From: Climacteris rufus
Taxonomy: Eukaryota; Chordata; Aves; Passeriformes; Climacteridae
Assembly (NCBI GenBank): GCA_013398175.1
Contig: VZRZ01003109.1
Span: 337,417 to 401,416, forward strand
Direction of reading: 5' to 3'
DNA length: 64,000 nucleotides
Positions 39,816-51,893 of the stretch are shown here, piece after piece (within the stretch, counting starts at the first letter, position 1; each line of letters begins with the position of its first letter). The translations under genes were made by a program, and so were the position numbers. The notes under the pieces are model-generated. The model was given only the letters and a program-made list of their open reading frames with translations. It searched no databases and was not told the origin of the DNA.

Positions 39816-42800
39816 GTAAGTTTAGCCTGTTTGCTCATTGTATTTGTGTAAGATGATTTATTGATATGTTTTATAAGATTATAGTACTCGTGACAGTGTT
39901 AACTGTCAGATCAACCTATCAATATAAGTCTCCTAGTTTTACTATTGACAGCAATTTTTTTTTTAAAAATTATGGTGCCTAACAAAAAATATAAAAACTG
40001 GGTATTGCTTTTCATGGTTTTGTATTGCTCATAATAAAATAATAGTAAAAAGTCACTGAGCTTAACTGAATATTTTATGCTAAGATTTTGATTTTCCTTG
40101 CTTTCAGTTTTTTGATGCTTACAGTTTGCTGTAACTTAACACCATAATAGAAATTTTTCTCACTGGTTATATAACTAAAACCTTGTCCAAAGTCTCAATT
40201 TCTTTGTATTTCTTAAGTATTTCTTAATATTCACAATGAAACTGGTGCTGAGTTAGCAATTGTTAGTATAAATGAAACTGGACAAAACTCTGCTCTTGCA
40301 AAAATTTCTGAATTCTTTGAGTGTTCCTATACCGTTGAAATTTAGTAATTCCCTGATTATCGAGAAATATTGTCTTACTGTTCTTTCATTATGAGACTTA
40401 CTCTTCTGAAATAGTGAAAGTTTCAGAGGAATTTTTTTTTAGTTGCTTAAATAAGTAGTGGAAGAAAAGCCTTCCAAACTTGTATCATGGTGCTTTTGAT
40501 GGAAGTAATTTATCTAACAGGTTGGCTCTTCAGCTGACGCATTATCAAGTTTCACAGTGCATTTAATTCATTGATGTTAGCTGCCAAATATTCAAGATGA
40601 CAACTGTCAGGTTGGTGTCCTGACAACTGCAGTGTTGAAGATACAGTAGAGCACAAGTTACTGAGACTGAATAGCTTTTATTCTTAACTTGTGCTTTTTC
40701 AGTGTTGTGTATGATATACAAGTGTGTGCTATGGCTCTGTGACACTGTATGTGCTATACTAGACTTTATATCTCCATATACCAAATGTGTGGGAGTTTTC
40801 TCTTAGAATTACAAACCTAGGTGATAGCATCATTTAATTTTCAGATGTCTGTCAGATCTCACTATGAGTAACAGTTTCACAGCAGGCATACGAACTCGAT
40901 ATTTTACAGAAGAAAATGTTATAGATAATGAGCTTGACAGCGGCTGTCTTTCATGTCAATTTATAAACTAAATACAGTAAAGTAGTCTGATTTTGAACAA
41001 GATGAAAAATGCATCTCAAAATAACTTCTAAAGTGGGCTGTGTGCTGCACTATATCATTACTGAGAAGCAGTGTGATTATACTGAATGGAAAAACTATTT
41101 GAACTTGTGTATTTTCTTGACCTTATTGTGCTGTCCACCAGTAGTTTTGAGATTCATTGAACAAAAGGAGATCTGAACTTCTGTCATCTGATTATGCATG
41201 TATTTACTTGGTAGCTACCTAAACACCTGTCTTTCAGAGTCATGGGTCTTTCTTGAAGGTTTATGTCAGCTGTTGCTGTTTAAATTTCTTTCCTTTGAAA
41301 GGTAATGCAGGCACCCTAGGTATTGTACAGAATTTACACACCTGCTAGAAGGGGTAATTTTATATAAACGTTTTTGTTTGCGTTAACAGTGCAGACTTCC
41401 AGAAATAGTGAACTGTTAGTTTCCCTGATGAGGATGTTGTATGACAGTTCAGATGATACTTCCTAGAAATGTCATACTAGGTTAGTTATATGTAAGTAAA
41501 CCTATTGTTAAATGTTAAAACCTCACAGCATTTCCATGGTTTTGGTGTTGAGCTTAAGCACTGGATTCTCTTGGTACTGGTTCTGTCTGTTGTTAGAGAG
41601 ATGCTGTGTGGGGAAGTGGTAAGAGAGTCATGGTGTGCCCACTCCCATTTTTCATGCTGCAATAAATTACCTGCTTACTTGGATCATTCTGTGGTTTTGC
41701 CTTATGTGATTCAGTGGGAGATAAGTTTCTGGATTTCCTCATACTGATGGTGACAACAGGTATTTCAGTCCATCATATTTTTGGATAAGCAGAAAACATT
41801 CTACTGTGTTCATTTAACTCAGGGAAGATAGAAGGCCTGATGGATCGTTCAGAAGCACTGTGTTACACCAAATGACATGGCCTTTGTGCTACAAAATTCT
41901 GAGTGTGTGTATGCTGGGATGAAATTTTTAACTTGGAGGAGAAAATTTGAAATTGCTGTTTAGGCCATAATGGAATGGGAAAAGGTTATGTAGAAAAGTC
42001 ATGGAAGTCCTAGGGAATATTGCTACCATTTGTTTTATTATAGCTGAATTATAGCGTGAAGTTGTGATTGGCAATGCAAATTATATTATTCAAATGGAAT
42101 CCAAGATGTAGCAGAAAAATAGGTATAGAATGGGGAAGGCCTTTTTTGTTGATGAGTAACATTTTTAAGACGGAAACAGTGTGTGCTAAAATAAGCCCAA
42201 AAGAGTAAACTGGAATACACAGCATTCCTCTGGCATTGCCTGGACAGCATCACTATCACAGTGAGATGCACCCCTTGCTGCTTCCACGGTACCTGTCTGT
42301 AGATGAGGGGATGCTGATCCAGCTGGAATTAACCCATTGCTTTTGGCACCCTCATAATTTTACTGTCACCTGTCACTGCTTATGCATCCATATAAAATCA
42401 CTGGCATAAGAATGTCCTGCTGGGTGGGAAAGGGATAGTTTTCAGCAGTCTGGCAAGACTTGTCTTGCCCAGAGAGTGGGAAGTGCCTCACGAAGCCAGC
42501 AGTGAGGGAAGGGAATGGGCTGGTTGGTGAGTGGCAGCACTTGCTGGCACACTGTGTTTCCCTCGCAAGACTGCTGAGGCCCGTGGCGATGTCAGGGCTC
42601 AACATCACGGCTCTTGCATCACCGCTGTGACTGGGGAAATACACGTTTGCTAATTCCAATGAAATTCCAACATGCTTGCTGATCATCGTGGGAAGTATTT
42701 GAAAGCTAATAATATTAAGTAGCTTAAAGCAATATAAAAAGGAATGATTACGTGTTCAGTGAATGCAAAGCGGCTTCCCTGCGGCTACCACAGCTCCAGA

Positions 42801-43761
42801 GTCATTTATCCATCTGGTGACTTCAAAGCGCTGTTCAGCTGCTCAGGGCTGCCTCACACACTTCATCTACGCACACAGGTGTGTGCATTTTTATTCAGCT
42901 CATTGTTACTGCTCATTAGATCAGGCCCTGTTCTATCACTGGTATTCATCCTCAGTGCTGTGTTTGGCTCAAACTTTTTCTGTGTCACCTCTCCTGCCTG
43001 GGAGTGAGTGCAGTGCCTGCCTAGGGAGCCATTTGTCTTTAAAGATAGCTCCATTGATGTCTCTGTGATAGATTATTTGGCTGGATGCACATCTCCTCTG
43101 TCTTGAAAGACAAATTCTTCTCCTAATTGAAAGAGATAGACATTAATACATTCGAAGCTTTTTATTCTGAAGTAGTGCTTTACCTAACGAGGGATTTCGC
43201 TAGAAACCAAACCTCAAAATCTGTGAAGCATAAGCTTTTAGACCATATTTATATTTAGATATCTGATGTGCTTTTCTGTTTAAAAGGAGCTTTTATTCAT
43301 AGATCTGAAGGCTTTTGTTAGTCTCTCTTTGATCTCTTAGCACTTTTTGTTGCTCAGTAAATTATCTATTTGTGGAAAGTGGCAGAAGTTACATATGCTG
43401 TCACTGGCCAGCTTAGTGCTTTGGTATGTATTACAAATCCAGACTATTGTTTTTTTTTATTTTACAGAAGGGAAACTTGTAAAAAAAATACAGGTTTTCT
43501 CCGATTGAAAGTGTCTGCATGTGCATTAACCTATGTATGTTCTGTTTGGAAGATTTGAGCTACTAGTGTATTAACACTGTGTGACATAAATAATGGATAT
43601 TTTGCTGTAAACAATTGCTGTAGCTGAGCCTGTCTGGTAAGAGGCAGTAGTTGGTCAGATCCTTCCCCAGCATACTACCTTGAAATTGTGTTATCATCCT
43701 CAGATATATACAAAGCAGATGAAAACTTCTGTGGTACATTTCTGTATTTTGTCCTCTTCAG
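39816..43761 (+). other. Intron 3 (3.9 kb)
   Basis: Intron from gtaagt to gtcctcttcag. AT-rich in the first part, with a GC-richer patch around 42240-42620 and 42760-43030. Short ORFs on both strands show no family resemblance. No transposon is recognised. Confidence 0.8.
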
Positions 43762-43837
43762 ATGGGAGTAGAAGGCACAGAGGAAGGTGCTTCGGGAGCC
43801 CAGCATTCTAGGAAGTTAGTCAGCTTTACCCTATCAG
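43762..43837 (+). CDS. HECW2: HECW2 coding exon 4 (residues 166-190)
   Basis: Length is 76 nt, phase 0 in and phase 1 out. Acceptor tcctcttcag; donor TATCAG|gtaaga at 43838. It encodes a Gly/Glu-rich variable hinge (MGVEGTEEGASGAQ) and then RKLVSFTLS, the entry into the C2 domain. The hinge differs between HECW paralogues, while the RKLVSFTLS strand is kept. It joins the HECW N-terminal domain to C2. Confidence 0.96.
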
Positions 43838-45640
43838 GTAAGAAACAACACTACTCTGTGTTTTACAAATTATTGTTAAAAAAAAAAAAGTATGTTGCTG
43901 TTCTAAATAACATCAAAGATGGAACACTTTTCTTCATTAGCCTCTGTAGGAGCACACTCTAGTGGCTTAAAAGATGTCCTTTCTTTAGAACTTCTGTTTG
44001 TTGGAAACCAGCCAGAATCATGGATCTCCAGGAGTGGAAGAAATTGATTTTGTGTATCCCAGCGTGAAAATGTTAGAGAAATTTCCAGTTTGCACAAGGG
44101 GCAGTTCTTTTCCGATTGAAGAGTGGAAAACATAACCTCTAACTAAAATGAAAGCTGGCTCCATCACTTTGAAAAAGCAATAGCTGCAAATGGTGGTTTA
44201 GGAAGGAAAAAAATCTTTACTTGTAACAGGGCTAAGCTGTCACTACAGTGAAATAGCTGTAGGGGTGCCATCTACCAGCTTCACTTGTTTTGATTAGCAC
44301 TTTAATCCTGGGAAGTGTTGTGTGAGACTGAAGCATATACAGCTTGAGCAGACAGATGAAATTTTTTTCTGAATCTTGAAAAGCTGACAAGGAAAACATT
44401 TAGAGATTGTAGAGGAAGAGCAGAAAAACCATGTCTTTTTGAAGTGGCCTTTCAGTGCTTACCTGAGATAAAGCTGATAGATTGTACAGACTCGTATAGT
44501 GGACTATATGAATAATTCTGTTGTGAGTTCTGAAAAACCTGTTTTGTTTAATAGGTGGTTTTGACTCAGCCTGAGGAGTCCCATAAAATTATTTTGAGGT
44601 GTATTGACTGATAGGTCTGTGACACATTATCTTGTAATGTTTTTTGTTTGTTCATTTCCACATTTCTCTTTACTTCCTTATGTTCCTACTGTATGGCTTA
44701 ATTATGAATATAGGGTAGGATTCTTTTTTTTTACCAAATCCACAGGCATGACATTTAATTTTAGTGCAGTGAATTTTGCTTGAGTGTATAAACTGTATGT
44801 GCCAGTTGTGTTAATTGCATGCAGCATATTGGTGTACTTGATGGAGAAAGACACAAGTCTTGTGCTTCAGCAAACATACAGAGAAACGGAGAAATAATTT
44901 ACACTTAAGTTTAAAATCTAATATATAAAAAATAGCCTTTATTTTTCTTATTGCTGAAGCTTGCAGTGACACTGAAGTCCTTAGTCATGAGAATATGCTC
45001 CTGAGGAAATCATTATTTGTTATTGTAAGTTGTAAGGGCTGTGCTACTGTGGTTTCCCTACGAAGAAAGAAGCCTTCTCAGAAAACTTTGCTTCCTTTTA
45101 TGTGAGATGGGTTATCTTCTGTGTTGGGAGAAAATTGCATCACAGACCAGAGCAGACTTGATAAGTTACATTTATCAAAGACTGAACTTTGGGAAAGTGT
45201 GCGTTCACTACATTGCCTCCCATACAGTTTTTTAATCTCTTCTCCTTACCCAGAAACAAAACAACTACTGTGGGATTAATTTTGGGATGTTTCTGTCTGT
45301 CTGTGTTGCTTTTCTTTCTTGGAGTGGAAATACCTTCCATACCTTACTGAGAAAAGCATTTGTAGGTGAACAACAGGTTTATGCTTTTTGTTTTACAAAT
45401 AACTGGAGGCTTAAATGTAAATGAGGATGTTGATACCTTTCTTCCTTATATTCTTTTGGGAAAACACTTGATTTCCTGCTGTACACTGGATCCAGTTAAT
45501 GTGTGAGTACTTTTAAGTTGCTTTATTTGGTAATCTATGGTGAATTGATTTCCTGGGTAATATTTTAGGAGTACACTACTTTGTGAACTAGTTTTAATTT
45601 ACTCAGTTCCTTTTTCCTTCCTTCTTGTTTTGTTTTATAG
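43838..45640 (+). other. Intron 4 (1.8 kb)
   Basis: Intron from gtaaga to a long T-rich tract and ttgttttatag. I see no repeat family, RNA gene or plausible exon in it. Confidence 0.85.
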
Positions 45641-45810
45641 ATATTAGAGCAGCTGGACTTAAAAAAGGCATGTTCTTCAACCCTGATCCTTATCTAAAGA
45701 TGTCCATTCAGCCAGGCAAGAAAAGTACATTTCCTACGTTTGCTCATCACGGCCAGGAAAGAAGGTCAACTATCATCAGTAACACAACTAATCCTGTTTG
45801 GCACAGAGAG
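45641..45810 (+). CDS. HECW2: HECW2 coding exon 5 (residues 191-247, C2 domain)
   Basis: Length is 170 nt, phase 1 in and phase 0 out. Acceptor tgttttatag; donor AGAGAG|gtaatg at 45811. It encodes the first half of the C2 domain: LKKGMFFNPDPYLKMSIQPG, then a basic HHGQERRST loop and TTNPVWHRE. NPDPY supplies the first acidic calcium-loop position, and the NP-W motif is the usual C2 signature before the next strand. In NEDD4-family ligases the C2 domain directs membrane association and can restrain the HECT domain; that is family knowledge, not shown here. Confidence 0.97.
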
Positions 45811-48293
45811 GTAATGTATCCCTTTTGAGAGCTGTCTGCCAGCTGAGGCAGTGTACCACGCTTGCATCTTCTCCTCATGCGTTAGTCCTTACTCTCTGAA
45901 AGCCATGAGCTTATTTTGTAGTTAGTCATTTAAAGTGACACAGGAATCTTAGTAATTTTAGGAAACCTGTTGGTGGATAGAAACAGCTATCATCTGCATA
46001 TTAAAGCTGTATATTTAAGCTGCACTGCTGGTAGATTTTCATTCCTGTCTCTGCTAAGAAAAGCTGAACTCACTTATCCACCCTGTAGATTTCTTGAAAT
46101 TGAAAAAATAAATTAATTAAAATGGATTATTTTTTGTGAGAAGACTCTTTAAGAGAAGTTACAACATACAAGCATTTATGCTCAGTGATTGCAACAACTG
46201 TCAATTTGAAAATGGTATTTTCATTGTGTGTAGCAGGAGAGAAACTTTCATTTTTGTGAGGCAGAGGGGGTGCTCTTTGGTGGAGCTGCTGCAAGGACAA
46301 CTGTAGGAAGGAAAACCCAGGAAGATGTTACAGCACCACTCAGCAGGGGGGCAAGCAGGCAGTCTGGAAGAAGCAAGTTTTCCAAATGTATTTGTATTGG
46401 GTGAACTGTGCAGATCTCAGAGAAGGAACTCAGGCCTACAACTTTCATTGAATGCAGGCTGTGTTTTTGAAGATAAAAGTTTATGTGGGAAACAAAATGA
46501 AAGTACTGACACAAGTCCATAACCCTTTCAGGACTGGCAAGTCTGTACTGTGGTGAATGCTAATGTATTCTTTGGGAAGAGGAAAATTGAGTAGGCTTTG
46601 GAAGATGTTCCCACAAATCATAAACTAAATAAGCAGTAGAGCAGAACTGAGCAGGACCAGCATTAACACTGCCCTGGGTTGCTTTGTTGTGGGAAAAACT
46701 GTAATGTGTAAAAGTCTTAAAATCTTTAAAAAAAATCAGAGTTCTGATCTCTAAACTGATTCTTCAGCTTTCTGTCTGTCCATCCATCTACCTTGTAGAA
46801 AGAAAATTTACTCTTATTTTTTCCCATTTTTTTCTCTTCCAGTTTTCCTTGGCTTTGAAGCTTTTTAGGAAAGTGATAATGTTCACTGGAGCACACATTG
46901 TATCAGCTTGCTTTAGCTGCTGTATCTTCCCTGTAGCAGTGGTCTGACAACAGCAGTTATGATGCCATTACATATACTGTCCTAGTGGTGCAGAATTGAT
47001 CCTGTTTTACTTCGAATACTTTCTGCAATCATTTGCAATATTATAGCAAACTGAGAGTGACAAATTTTTAAGTTCTGTTTATCAGAGGAGCCCAGTTCTG
47101 ACAGTTGCCCAGCATGAGGAAGTGTTTTTATTCCTGACCCAGTTTAGTTGCTTTTTTTGAATATATTTATCTGATGTCTGCAGCTGAACTGAAGAGCTAT
47201 TCCTCCTTTTGTTCCTTGTTCAATACATCTTTGGCTACCTAACCACACGTGTATTAGACATTGTACACAGGTTGTGGTTTGCTCAGAGGTCTTAAAGGTG
47301 GCAGATAGTAAAAGTATAACCAGATGACCTTGCTACACCACACTTTGCTTGTCTATTTGAAGTATTTTAGAATCTACATTAAAAACAAAAATCTTGGGTT
47401 CCTAAGCTTGTTTTCCTAAGGGACTTTATTGTCACACTGTCTGTATGTGTGTGTGTCTGCCAACACACCTGCTTACACATTTGCCCTGTACCACCTTTGA
47501 ACCTTTTGGCCATCTTGGGGCAGTCTGGACAGAGCAGTGCAGATCTCAGAGATGAAGTATTAATAAAATGCATGAAAGTGGATGTTAGGCTGAAGAGAGT
47601 AACTGTGTTAGTGTTCCCATGTAAGGGAAAGGTGGAAGAATTCTTTTACCAGGCACCAAGAAATTTTCTGTAAATTAGCACCATGTTGTTTAAAGGGCCC
47701 AAGTGCAGGAAAAGGTTCTGTTGGAGTTTGCTGAGAAGATTTGTCAGTGTTGGGGCAAAACTCCAGGGAAAATTCTCCTCCTTTAATTACACTGCTCGTG
47801 AATGTCCTGTACACATGTTGCCCTTTTGACTTCCTGTCAAAAAATTAATATAAAGCATGGTGTTGGAAGGGACCTTCTTCTAAGCATAGCCTAGAATGAG
47901 ACCCTTCCTTCCTTCTTCCTGTATTGACCTGACATAGTACAGCAAGGATTTCTTCTCTTTTTGCTTTCCACTATGCAAATGGGAGCAAGTGGTAGGATAC
48001 ATGGCTTTCTCCTTTCTGATGTAGACCCTGGAATTGTGCTTTTATCCAGTCCAATTTTTTTATCTTGAGCAATTATTTTGCAGGAACACTAGAAGGGTAT
48101 GGGTAACAGTAAAAAGCTAGTTACATATGCAAAAATGCATATTTAATATATGATGTTGACATTATTTTGCAATACGGAAACTGCTGTCATCAGTCATTAC
48201 TTTTGGAGTTCGCTGCACGCTAGTAGTAATTAGGTACATACTTTCTGAATAAAGGTGTATTGATATGGTGTCAAATATGTTCTTTCCTTCCAG
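45811..48293 (+). other. Intron 5 (2.5 kb)
   Basis: Intron from gtaatg to tctttccttccag. It contains a short TG repeat near 47446-47456. At 47857-47900 the text gttggaagggaccttct resembles a CR1 3' end, but the match is too short to call. A strong pyrimidine tract with AG lies at 46817-46842, with no good donor after it. Confidence 0.8.
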
Positions 48294-48436
48294 AAATATT
48301 CTTTTGTTGCACTTCTAACAGATGTCCTGGAAATTGAGGTTAAAGACAAATTTGCCAAGAGTCGTCCGATCATCAAGCGCTTTCTTGGGAAGTTAACCAT
48401 ACCAGTTCAGAGACTATTGGAGAGACATGCAATTGG
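48294..48436 (+). CDS. HECW2: HECW2 coding exon 6 (residues 248-294, C2 domain)
   Basis: Length is 143 nt, phase 0 in and phase 2 out. Acceptor tttccttccag; donor ATTGG|gtaaat at 48437. It encodes KYSFVALLTDVLEIEVKDKF followed by AKSRPIIKRFLGKL and the VQRLLERHAI helix. It is the second half of C2, with acidic residues in TDVLEIEVKDK at the second calcium-loop side. It is almost invariant across HECW proteins. With a length not divisible by three, its skipping would break the frame. Confidence 0.97.
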
Positions 48437-51139
48437 GTAAATGAATACATACTTAATGCTAACTTGAGTTCATAAGGAAGACTCACCATCTAGGATGCTG
48501 GCACAGAGCAGCCTTTCTGGCTTACTGGTACAGACCAGCAAATTTTTACTGCATCTGTAGTAAGAAATTTAGTAGTAATTTTAATAGCTTTATTGCTGAC
48601 TGGAAAATGACAATGTTTCTAGCCCTGTCCTGAGAGCATGTACCCATTTTTGTGTGGATGTGAGTCTGTGTTTTGTTTTCAGCTTAATTTCTTTACATAA
48701 AAAATAGTATTCTCACAAAAAAAAAGTTACTTTCTATCTAACTAGTAAAGAAGCAAGGAGGCATTATCACAGTATCACATGACTGTGTGCAAATTTTTTA
48801 GAATAAGCAGATATAATTGACTGACTTCTTTCACAGCTCTAGTCTTTTAAATTGTCAGTTCAATAATCAGAGATGTAATATTTATTCAGCTAATTGGCTA
48901 GAACTGCAAGGCTATGACTCCTTATTATTCAGAGTGCTTTTGGTACTACACAATTAAAATTGTCTTTTGTTATGAATAACTCATGATGGGACTCAAAATT
49001 CACCTGTTGTGCATGCATTTTGTATAAGTCCTGCCTTAAAGTCTGCTAAAGTTAATGTGTCTTCATTGACTTAAAAAACCCACTGCATTAGGCCCATAAG
49101 AAATTATGGTGAAATTAAATGCATACTTTCTTCTTTAAAGCTTCAGGGCATGGCAGTATCATCACACTTTTGCACAAAAAGCAGCCTATAAACAACTGAC
49201 CTCCTTTTTCACAGATATTCCCATCAAAGTAACAAGTTGCATAAGGGGGGAAAATGAAATGTAGTTTGGAAACAGTTTGCAGCTTTCAGTTTCCAAAGTA
49301 GTGTTTACACTGATAAGTAAAATAAGAATAAAATAGTAAGAGTAGCTTAAAATTTTAATAATATCCTCTAATAAAGAATTAATTCAAAACCATTTTTTTA
49401 AACAGCTTTTTCTGATAAATTTGCACACTGCTATACACTCAAAATTAGCACAGTGATACAGGCTCATTTCAAAACCTAGTGCAGGGTGTTTATTTCCTTG
49501 CTAAACACCAAAATATTTTTCTGCTCCAGGATTCCTGCTGTGATTCCTGGAAATTACCTCTTTGCTATGTTCATCAGTTCTCGCTCTATTTTTCCAAACT
49601 GTTAATCTGAAAGATATTTCCTGTTTTCTTCTCTATACTTCAGTTCTATATATTTGATATATCAAATCTTTTTAGGAAAAGAAAGGCAGTAAATATGTAT
49701 TAAGAATATAGGTAAGTATTCAGTTGGCTTGCCATACTGCTCTTAGAACTGACATGAAATCTGTTTTGCCTCTTCTTCTGGAATGTATCTGTGCATTTAC
49801 AGTTTTTGTGTAAAGACAGACGATATTTTACCAAAGGTTTTGCAAAATAAAGTAGTAGTTAACATAGAAATGAATTAGAAATATATCAAATCTACTATCA
49901 ACTGCTAATTGACTTGCACTTTTTTTTGGTCAAGCAAGTTTAACACCATCATTTTGGTGATGCCAAGGACAATTGGCAATGAATGAAAAGGTGAAATCCA
50001 GAACCAGCCACCTTTAGACAGACTGAACTAAAATTCTGCACCATTTTTAGCTGTAGTCGTAGCTCACAAGATTGTGTAGAGAAATGGCCAGTGACTTAAT
50101 TTCCTGGAAAACATGATAGATGAGCATGAGAATGATCTAGAATTGATTCAGCTGAATACAGAGAAGGCATTATTCATGTTGTGGCTTCCTGCATTCTCAA
50201 ATGGTCTGGAGTAATGTAAAACTTATGTAAAAACTGTAGAAACCTCAAATGTCTAGCTGAAGATTTGTAGTTGGAGTCCACTCGGGGCTTTTTTTTTTTT
50301 TCCCCCTAGAAGTTAATGCAAATTGCTGCAGATTATTTTGGTAGTAACTGCATTTGTTTTAGTCTGTCACTCATTGCAGCAGGACTGCTCCCGGTAAACA
50401 AGAGGCGTTTACACCAGTATGACGTTATATGCATAAATGACAATAATTTCCTATGGAGGTCTTCAGTAGCTCCCTCTTCTTCCTTCAGCTGTCCCAGCTG
50501 TGCTGAGGGTGGCTGGGGCTGTGAGTTCTGGCTGTGCCTAAATAAGAATGTTTAGCTTGGGATTTGATCCAAGTCTCAAGCTGATACAAGTGTCTAATCT
50601 AGTCTGAGCCCCACTGAATTCAGTAACTCTTAAGAACGTATTTGAAGATAAATCCAAGCATTAATAGCTTTTCTGAATCAGAATGCAGAAGTGCTTTATT
50701 GAACGTGAAAAAATATGAAGAAAAACTACCAGTGACTTTTGTACATAGTAAAAACCACAAGGGGGCAGAAAGGTTTTGTTAATTATAAAACCTTTTGTGT
50801 TAGGGACAGGAGGAGGTTAGGGGAGAGGAATACATTGCAGTTTGATTTCTTTAGAACCTGAGATATTTAGGGATGTGTAAGAATTGGGGCACAGTCTGTA
50901 TTTGGAATTGGTCAAAAATAGTTTGTTAGGCTGCTTTATCTGTTAACTAAAGGTATTTTTACACCATAGTTGGTGTTTGTGCTTTTCATGCAAACCAAAG
51001 TTATGTGGCTGATTTTAAGACTGTAACAGAAATTACCTTCTATCGCACTAACAATTAACTGATAAGAATCTCTGATACAAAATACTGGAAAAATAAAACC
51101 AGTTAAAATTTTTAAAACCCAATGTTTTTGGTTTTGCAG
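48437..51139 (+). other. Intron 6 (2.7 kb)
   Basis: Intron from gtaaat to ttggttttgcag. It holds a cryptic-exon-like interval at 50310-50393 behind a 13-T plus 5-C pyrimidine tract (see findings). The rest is AT-rich and empty of recognisable elements. Confidence 0.8.
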
Positions 51140-51240
51140 AGACCAGGTTCTCAGCTATAATCTTGGCAGAAGGCTCCCAGCTGATCACGTTAGTGGGTAT
51201 CTCCAATTCAAAGTGGAAATCACATCTTCTGTTCACGAAG
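51140..51240 (+). CDS. HECW2: HECW2 coding exon 7 (residues 295-328)
   Basis: Length is 101 nt, phase 2 in and phase 1 out. Acceptor tggttttgcag; donor CGAAG|gtgaga at 51241. It encodes DQVLSYNLGRRLPADHVSGY and LQFKVEITSSVHE, the last C2 strands. The RRLP..HVSG.LQF pattern is shared with HECW1 and other NEDD4-family C2 ends. The folded N-terminal half of the protein ends here. Confidence 0.96.
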
Positions 51241-51893
51241 GTGAGAATTTGTCAATGACCTGCATCTCCAGGTAGTTGTATGGAGAGAGTTTCTGTGTAT
51301 TTCTGTGTCTAGGATTTTCTGTTGTTGCAGAGATACTTTCTCATTTGTGTACAGTGCCTCTACTACAGATTTTTTTTTTACTGGGATTCAAAGTTTAGAT
51401 ACATTAGGTACTGCTTGGAGATGGTAATTGCAAACCACCAGCACTGCTGGTTTGCATCCTGCTAAAAGGTATAATGACACCTGCTGATAGTGACTAGCTT
51501 TGTGTAAATTGTATTTGGATATGAGAAATAGGCTGTGAAAAATTTGTTCCTTCATTATGAGACCGGTTTCACTGACAGTTTGGCAAGATGCTTGGCAGTG
51601 CTCTGTCTTTTGAAAGCAAAATGAGAATCCTTTAAAGTCATACTTGACACCCCTTGAATTTTCTATGTGCTACAAAATGGTATAGACTTACACAGAGAAA
51701 ATTTTGTAATTGCTGTTCTAACTCTGGAGATGCCTCTGTTATTTTAATTGAATTTTCTTGCTGTAGTTGTCTGATTAAAAGAAGGAAACATCTTGAAAGA
51801 TGTGTATTTTTATATAATTTCAGGAATGCAGACCGTGTAGAATGAACGGTGTGTTGCTGCATCGTATTTTACATTTAATCTTTGTCTCTGCAG
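51241..51893 (+). other. Intron 7 (653 bp)
   Basis: Short intron, gtgaga to ctttgtctctgcag. The frame of exon 8 is open upstream to 51842 within this intron, but the acceptor and the conserved D-A-S-P-E junction fix the exon start. No other feature was seen. Confidence 0.9.

Noticed and set aside
46817..46842. Strong pyrimidine tract with AG (intron 5) and a similar one ending at 56731 (intron 9)
   Set aside because: Neither is followed within a normal exon length by a convincing donor, so no cryptic exon is proposed.
47857..47900. Short CR1-like phrase (gttggaagggaccttct) in intron 5
   Set aside because: Only about 17 bases match the CR1 3' end and the following sequence does not continue the pattern, so I did not call an element.
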